A model generated the notes under the pieces. The model did no database searches and had not been told where the DNA came from. It was given only the letters and a program-made list of their open reading frames with translations. 29,680 nucleotides of DNA from positions 1-29,680 of the forward strand of contig CAZSJY010000022.1 in NCBI GenBank assembly GCA_964607375.1, read 5' to 3'. Source of the DNA: JACNLC01 sp964607375. Lineage in GTDB: Bacteria; Fidelibacterota; Marinisomatia; SCGC-AAA003-L08; JACNLC01. Positions 25,108 through 29,680 of this stretch are shown here, one piece after another (the first letter of the stretch is position 1; the number at the start of each line of letters is the position of its first letter). Position numbers and translations under genes: made by a program.

Positions 25108-27678
25108 AGTAAAATTAAAAAATTATTAATAGGAGTTATATTTTCATTCTCATTTATGTATGCTACACAAATTTTAGTTGTTGGTGAAGTATTTACCGAG
25201 GCTTGGTGACCATATTGCCCTCAAGCCCGTGCGGCTTTACAAGATCTTTATGAGGAGAATTTATATGTTATTCCTCTTATGTGGCAAGGAGATACACAAT
25301 ATGCAAGTCCGAATTATATTAGTAGATCACAGTTGTATGGTGTAACGGCTTTGCCAACAGCACAGTTTGGAGGTTATCTTCAAGATGTTGGAGGAGGAGA
25401 TAATGTAAACCAGGTTTACCAAAGATATGTACAAAAGTATAATCAAGTAGCTAATGATAATAGTCCTTTATCTATAATTCAAACTACTAGCATTAGTGGA
25501 CAAAATTTGATTATTCAAGCTAATATACAAGTAACAAACTCGATCACAACAAGTAATAATAAAGTAGAATTTATTTTAACTCGATATCAAGACAGCGATT
25601 ATTTCTGCTCTGTTGTTGCATATGATGATATTCCTTTTTCATTAACAGAAGTTGGAGAAACGGGGGTTTATGAAGGAATCATTCCAATAAATCAGGATTG
25701 GGATATGGAAACATTAAAAGCAGTCGCTATAGTGCAATCATTTTCAGGTAATAAGCAAATACTACAAGCAAGCATGACCGACATTTCATTAGATAATATG
25801 CTAATTCTAAATAGCGAACTTAATGGTATTCTAAATGATACAGATGGTGATTTTGTAGTAAATCCTGGTGAAACAATTGATTTATCTTTTACTGTAAGAA
25901 ATGAATCGTTATTACTCAGCGCTGATAATATAGTTGGAACTTTTTCTACAGAAAATGAAAATGTTACTATTCAGAATTCAGTAATAAATATTTCTGATTT
26001 GATGGATGTTGATGATGAAGTATTGATCGAATTTGAGTTTGAGGTTAACTCTGAAATTACACTCGGGGAGTTTGATCTGAATTTGACTTTGGAAGCTGAT
26101 TATATTGACTTGTACGAAGATTCTTATACTTACATCGCAAACTTCAATTATCCAATAGATGTGAGTTTAAATCAACAAAATTGGCCAATGTTCTTTGATG
26201 CAGAAATTAAGTCATCTCCTGTAGTAAAAGATATAAATGGAGATGGTTCTAACGAAGTGATATTTGGTGATGGGAATGGACTATTGCATGTAGTTGATAT
26301 CGATGGAAATGAGTTAGAAGGCTTTCCGTTTGATTTAGAAGATACCATTTGGGGGTCTCCAGCAGTTGCAGATCTAGAAAATGATGGAGATTTAGAGATT
26401 GTTATTGGTTCAAAGGACCAGCATCTTTTCATTTTAAATTCAGATGGAAGTGAACAAGCTGATTATAATGCACATCAATCGATCATGGGAACTACAGCTC
26501 TTGGTAACATTGACGATGATGAAGACTTGGAGATTATTTTTGGTGGATATTCTGGGGCAGGCTTTCTGTTTGCAATAAATCCTGATGGAAGCGATGTGCA
26601 AGGTTTCCCAGTTGAAGTTGATGAAAAAATACAAAAAGGTATTGCATTGGCAGATTTCGATGGAAATAACAAAATGGATATTATCTTTGGAACAAATGAT
26701 AAAAATCTGTATCTCCTCTCAGATAATGGTGAAGAAATTTGGAGTCAACCTTTTGAAGTGGGAGATGATATTCGATGCGCACCAGTTGTATTACAACTCT
26801 CTGAAGAAAATAATAGTGATAAAATTATCTTAGTTGGATCAAGGGACAATAGCTTCTACGGTATTAATGCTGATGGATCACTACGATTTTCTATAGAAAC
26901 TGGAGGAAATGTAGAAGTATCACCCGGAGTAGTTGATATTGAAGGGATTGGTCCTGTAATTTTCTTCGGATCCGATGACGAATATTTGTATGCTGTATTG
27001 TCTAATGGTGAAGCTTTGGATGGATGGCCAATCCACCTCGGAGGTGATATCATTTCATCTCCTGTTTTTGCTGACTTAGATGCTGATGGCGAAGTAGAAG
27101 TCGTTACAAGCACAAGTTTGGGTGATTTAGTAGCTATGAATTTAGATGGATCTTTCGTTGATTATTTCCCTATAAACTATAATACTCCATTTGCTGGAGC
27201 ACCAACAGTTGTTGATAGGGATAATGACGGCGACTTGGAGATTTTTGCAGGAACTTCAACTGATATGGTGTGTGTTGATGTAAAAGAAGTTAATGGAAGT
27301 ATTGACAACTACTGGAGTATTTTCAGAGGGAATGAACTTAGGACTGGACATTTTATTAGCAATGAACCAGTAAATTATGTTTCTAATAATATATTTGAGT
27401 TACCAGAAAATTTTGGAATACAATCTGTTTATCCAAATCCGTTTAATCCTACTACAACTATTGGATTTACAATACCAATGGCAGAAACACATCACAATGT
27501 ATCTATACAGATTTTTAATTTACACGGTAAACTAATAGAAACGCTTGTAAATGTACACCTAGAAGCTGGGTATCACCAGATAACTTGGAATGGAAGTAAC
27601 AGGCCGAGTGGATTATATTTTGTAAAAATGCGAACTGGTGAATTTGTAAACACACAGAAAGTGTTGTTATTAAAATAA
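25105..27678 (+). CDS. Candidate selenoprotein: secreted Omp28/thioredoxin-like UxxC protein with beta-propeller and T9SS sorting domain
   Basis: The frame runs from GTG 25105 through an in-frame TGA at 25207-25209 to TAA at 27678, 857 residues if TGA is read as selenocysteine (U35). A basic start and hydrophobic core with cleavage near F-M-Y-A form a signal peptide (1-22). Residues 24-50 read VVGEVFTEAW-U-PYCPQAR, which matches the ExFTxxWCxxCPxA motif of Omp28-related thioredoxin-like proteins with U replacing the first Cys; the partner is Cys38. Residues about 60-225 complete that domain. An Ig-like domain follows (about 230-355), then eight propeller repeats (about 368-717), then a T9SS type A sorting domain (about 769-857, YPNPFNPTTTIGFTIP to QKVLLLK). 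A shorter reading from ATG 25279 would lose the signal peptide and active site. Alternatives are a sequencing error or a nonsense mutation in a Cys codon. Sec machinery is not in the window. Confidence 0.8.
25223..25237 (+). promoter_or_regulatory. Candidate bacterial SECIS stem-loop
   Basis: AAGCC (25223-25227) pairs with GGCTT (25233-25237) around the loop CGTGC. The loop G and U fall at +20 and +21 after the TGA, the same places as the G and U of the E. coli fdhF SECIS loop, and G is the second loop base as bacterial SECIS rules require. The stem is short (5 bp); a competing pairing of CCTCA (25219-25223) with TGAGG (25251-25255) could extend the structure. Confidence 0.6.
26208..27255 (+). 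repeat. Eight VCBS/FG-GAP-like propeller repeats within the selenoprotein candidate
   Basis: The repeating unit is about 40-45 residues with the pattern S-P-V-V-x-D-x-x-x-D-G-x-x-E-(I/V)-(I/V)-x-G. Examples are KDINGDGSNEVIFG, ADLENDGDLEIVIG, GNIDDDEDLEIIFG, ADFDGNNKMDIIFG, ADLDADGEVEVVTS and VDRDNDGDLEIFAG; two further copies are degenerate. Acidic DxDxDG loops suggest calcium binding. Eight copies suit a seven- or eight-bladed beta-propeller exposed outside the cell. Confidence 0.85.
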
Positions 27679-27692
27679 ATTATATAAATCTA

Positions 27693-27728
27693 AAAAAAAT
27701 AGGGGCGATTAATCGCTCCTATTTTTTT
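27693..27728. terminator. Bidirectional rho-independent terminator
   Basis: The sequence is a near-perfect palindrome centred between 27710 and 27711: GCGATT/AATCGC core, then a G-T wobble, TAGG/CCTA, and A7/T7 arms. It has a T-run on both strands, so it can end both the plus-strand selenoprotein gene and the convergent CoA-binding gene on the minus strand. Confidence 0.88.
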
Positions 27729-27762
27729 GTACAAATTTATATCAGTTGTAGAAAGTAGTTTG

Positions 27763-28164
27763 TCAGCCTATTAATCTAATATGTTCCTTTAGGATACATC
27801 TGTCTTGAACAGTTAATAGTTCTGAAGATTGAGCGATATTAATAGCATTGTCGTTTACTATTCCTTCTTGAAGCCAGAGTGCTTTCACCCCAATTTCAAC
27901 CGATTCTCTTGCTATTATCTCACAAAATTCTGAACGCCGGAATACATTAACTATATCAACAGAAAATGGTATATCTTTTAAGGTTGGGAATGATTGCGTC
28001 CCTAAAATTTCATTATGTCCAGGATTTACAGGAACAACATCATAATCATGTTCGATTAAGTACTTACCGATTTTGTGTGAGTATCTTTCAGGTTTGGGAG
28101 ACATTCCAACAATTGCTATAGTTTTTAATTTGAAGATTTGTAGAATTTCTTTATCTGTATTCAT
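27763..28164 (-). CDS. CoA-binding protein (YccU-like)
   Basis: A 133-residue single-domain Rossmann protein of the CoA_binding_2 family. It has IAIVGMSPKPERYSHKIGKYL near 17-37, VVPVNPGHNEILG, and the motif KALWLQEGIVNDNA near 94-107. Members resemble the CoA-binding domain of succinyl-CoA synthetase alpha but lack catalytic parts; their role is unknown, with CoA or nucleotide binding likely. The stop is TGA, supporting normal use of TGA as stop. It lies 57 bp downstream of the nitronate-monooxygenase-like gene on the same strand. Confidence 0.88.
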   Translation of the reverse strand: MNTDKEILQIFKLKTIAIVGMSPKPERYSHKIGKYLIEHDYDVVPVNPGHNEILGTQSFPTLKDIPFSVDIVNVFRRSEFCEIIARESVEIGVKALWLQEGIVNDNAINIAQSSELLTVQDRCILKEHIRLIG

Positions 28165-28221
28165 AATACCAGTTCATTATAGAAGTTAGATGAAGATTTA
28201 TAAGAATTGTTACAGGTAAGT

Positions 28222-29625
28222 CTATTTTCCGTTAATAATTTTGTGAATCATTTCTTTTATTGTGGGTATATAACCTTTAGAAAATAGAGGATCTTTGGAG
28301 AAATTGAATACATTTGATCCTGAAAACATCAGTTGTTTATCAATATTATCATCTTGAATAATGTTCTGCAAAGTTCCTTGTATGCAATAACTTCTTGGAT
28401 CTGGAATTTCTCCAGTAGAATAATTATTTTCAGGATTTTGCATCCAACTGCTGAATTTACAGCCAGCTAAACAACCTTTGCAATTTCTTTGGTCGTCTAG
28501 AATTTGCTTTGCTTTTTCTGGTGAAACAAATACTAAAGTAGAATCAGGAGTTTTGAGTCCAGTTGTAAATCCAATTTTGCTCCAAGTATTAATCTTGTTA
28601 GCATCAACAGGTCTAACATAAACTGATTTTCCTACAGATTTTAGTGTAATTGCTTTCTCAAACTCAGCATTAGGCTCATTCCTGTAATCTATTTGTCTTT
28701 CTGATCGCTCTTTCAATTCCACTAAAAACTCATTGTTTACCGCAGATGAATAAAATCCTGTTGGACTGAACTTATTTAGTGTAACATCTTTGCGAGTTAA
28801 TGATAAAAGTTTTTCTTTCCATCGAGTTGATATAGGGCTTTCCTGAGTTAGCATTGGTCTTGTTCCAAACTGAAAAGCAATAGGTCCAATTTCTATATTA
28901 TTCATCCAATCTTTAAATTTGTTCAGATACCAAACTCCCCCAGCTATAATGATTGGAGTATTTTCCAAACCGACTTTGTTCATATACTGTCTAATTTCTC
29001 TAACTCTTGGAAATGGGTCTTCTTCAATTTCAGGATTTTCTTTTTGAGTTAATCCAGTGTGTCCACCAGCTTTCCAGGGATCTTCATAAACGACTCCTCC
29101 AAGAAGGTCAGACAATTTACTATATGATCTCATCCACAATGCTCTAAATGCACGCGTTGATGAAACAATTGGATAGTAATAAGTTCTATATTTTTCAGCG
29201 ATATCAACCAATTTGTATGGCATTCCCGCTCCACAGGTGATCCCATGAATTTTATCTTTTGCAGATTCCATTACTCCGTGTAAAATTCGTTCCGCACCAG
29301 CCATACCCCATAGAATATTTATGTGGATTCTGCCGTTACCTTTTGATATATCGCTTGCAATCCGGGCTTGTGAAATGCAACCTTTAATACAGTAATCAAT
29401 GATTTCTTCAAACCGTTCTTTTCTAGTCCTACCCTTGAATATTAATGGAATAATATCACCATTATCATCAAGAACTTGTGGGAATACACCTGAAAATGTT
29501 CCAACTGCACCAGCTGCAGCAAAAGCACCAGCAGTTACACCATTGCTTACACCAATTCCCTTTCCACCCTCGATTATAGGTAGAACTTTTTTACCTGATA
29601 TTGTAAGTTTATCTAAGAAATCCAT
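28222..29625 (-). CDS. Nitronate monooxygenase-like FMN protein with C-terminal cysteine cluster
   Basis: A TIM-barrel flavoprotein of the 2-nitropropane dioxygenase/NMO superfamily. The glycine-rich GGKGIGVSNG is near 20-29, the catalytic-type AGGHTG includes His189, and IIIAGGVWY plus FQFGTRPMLTQES mark FMN-binding strands. At 467 residues it is about 100 longer than ordinary NMO. The added C-terminal part contains C382-x2-C385-x3-C389 and a fourth Cys at 414 (CKGCLAGCKF ... YC), a pattern suited to an Fe-S cluster or zinc. Family members also include enoyl-reductase-like and PfaD-like enzymes, so nitronate as substrate is unproven. The ATG at 29625 is preceded by a weak AGGTG. About 55 bases remain to the window end. 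Confidence 0.8.
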   Translation of the reverse strand: MDFLDKLTISGKKVLPIIEGGKGIGVSNGVTAGAFAAAGAVGTFSGVFPQVLDDNGDIIPLIFKGRTRKERFEEIIDYCIKGCISQARIASDISKGNGRIHINILWGMAGAERILHGVMESAKDKIHGITCGAGMPYKLVDIAEKYRTYYYPIVSSTRAFRALWMRSYSKLSDLLGGVVYEDPWKAGGHTGLTQKENPEIEEDPFPRVREIRQYMNKVGLENTPIIIAGGVWYLNKFKDWMNNIEIGPIAFQFGTRPMLTQESPISTRWKEKLLSLTRKDVTLNKFSPTGFYSSAVNNEFLVELKERSERQIDYRNEPNAEFEKAITLKSVGKSVYVRPVDANKINTWSKIGFTTGLKTPDSTLVFVSPEKAKQILDDQRNCKGCLAGCKFSSWMQNPENNYSTGEIPDPRSYCIQGTLQNIIQDDNIDKQLMFSGSNVFNFSKDPLFSKGYIPTIKEMIHKIINGK

Positions 29626-29680
29626 AGCTATAGTTTACACCTGAAAGTTTATTACAAAAAAATATATATAGAAAAGAAAA

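Noticed and set aside
25207..25209. TGA as Trp or Gly through a changed genetic code
   Set aside because: sucD, the SPOR gene and the CoA-binding gene end at TGA at the expected protein length, and Trp is encoded by TGG directly before the TGA.
25105..25209. Pseudogene by nonsense mutation
   Set aside because: Not excluded, but the rest of the 857-codon frame is intact with well-kept repeats and sorting domain, and the TGA falls exactly on a redox Cys position followed by a SECIS-like loop.
25279..27678. Secreted protein starting at ATG 25279
   Set aside because: This start has no signal peptide or good ribosome site, while the same frame upstream has GGAGG, GTG, a signal peptide and half a thioredoxin motif joined by one TGA.

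Overview
The window looks like a chromosomal contig from an uncultured, AT-rich bacterium of the FCB superphylum (Bacteroidetes/Marinimicrobia/Cloacimonetes-like). I infer this from a protein ending in a type IX secretion (T9SS) sorting domain of the YPNPFNPTT type, a TonB receptor with an N-terminal carboxypeptidase-like domain followed by a HmuY-like lipoprotein, an Omp28-like surface protein, and a Bacteroidetes-style P5C dehydrogenase. A finer placement is not possible from sequence alone. A run of exactly 100 Ns (1997-2096) is an assembly gap inside a phosphomannomutase gene.

Layout. 1-4719 (+): 5'-truncated anmK, then a tightly packed run of phosphomannomutase/phosphoglucomutase (gapped), polyprenyl synthetase, a bifunctional phosphoglucose/phosphomannose isomerase and a DUF151 nuclease with a UVR tail. 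4812-10923 (-): a complete type II fatty-acid/phospholipid operon read rpmF-plsX-fabH-fabD-fabG-acpP-fabF-rnc. 11067-14396 (-): sucC-sucD, ndk and a SPOR-domain lipoprotein. 14429-18544 (-): pruA, a COG2403 cyclic-2,3-diphosphoglycerate-synthetase-like GTPase and carbamate kinase, suggesting arginine/ornithine/proline nitrogen metabolism. 18842-22104 (+): a TetR regulator, a TonB-dependent receptor and a HmuY-like lipoprotein, a probable heme or iron uptake operon, ending at a clear hairpin terminator. 22158-23039 (-): PAP2 phosphatase. 23122-25008 (+): ABC-F ATPase. 25105-27678 (+): a large secreted protein. 27763-29625 (-): a CoA-binding protein and a long nitronate-monooxygenase-like flavoprotein.

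The main discovery is at 25105-27678. The gene opens with a strong ribosome binding site, a GTG start and a signal peptide, then meets an in-frame TGA at 25207-25209. The TGA falls exactly where Omp28/thioredoxin-like relatives have the first cysteine of their WCxxC motif, giving E-A-W-U-P-Y-C. A small stem-loop follows, with G and U at +20 and +21 after the TGA, the position of the bacterial SECIS loop. TGA is an ordinary stop codon elsewhere in the window (sucD, the SPOR gene, the CoA-binding gene). I therefore read this as a selenoprotein that is exported and then anchored or secreted by T9SS: UxxC redox domain, Ig-like domain, eight-repeat beta-propeller and sorting domain. The selenocysteine machinery genes are not in the window, so the reading is untested.

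Other points of interest are palindromes that may be TetR operators, a perfect 15-bp-arm palindrome directly before the carbamate kinase start, mirror-image leaders of the divergent PAP2 and ABC-F genes, a cysteine cluster added to the nitronate monooxygenase, and a REP-like hairpin element after anmK.
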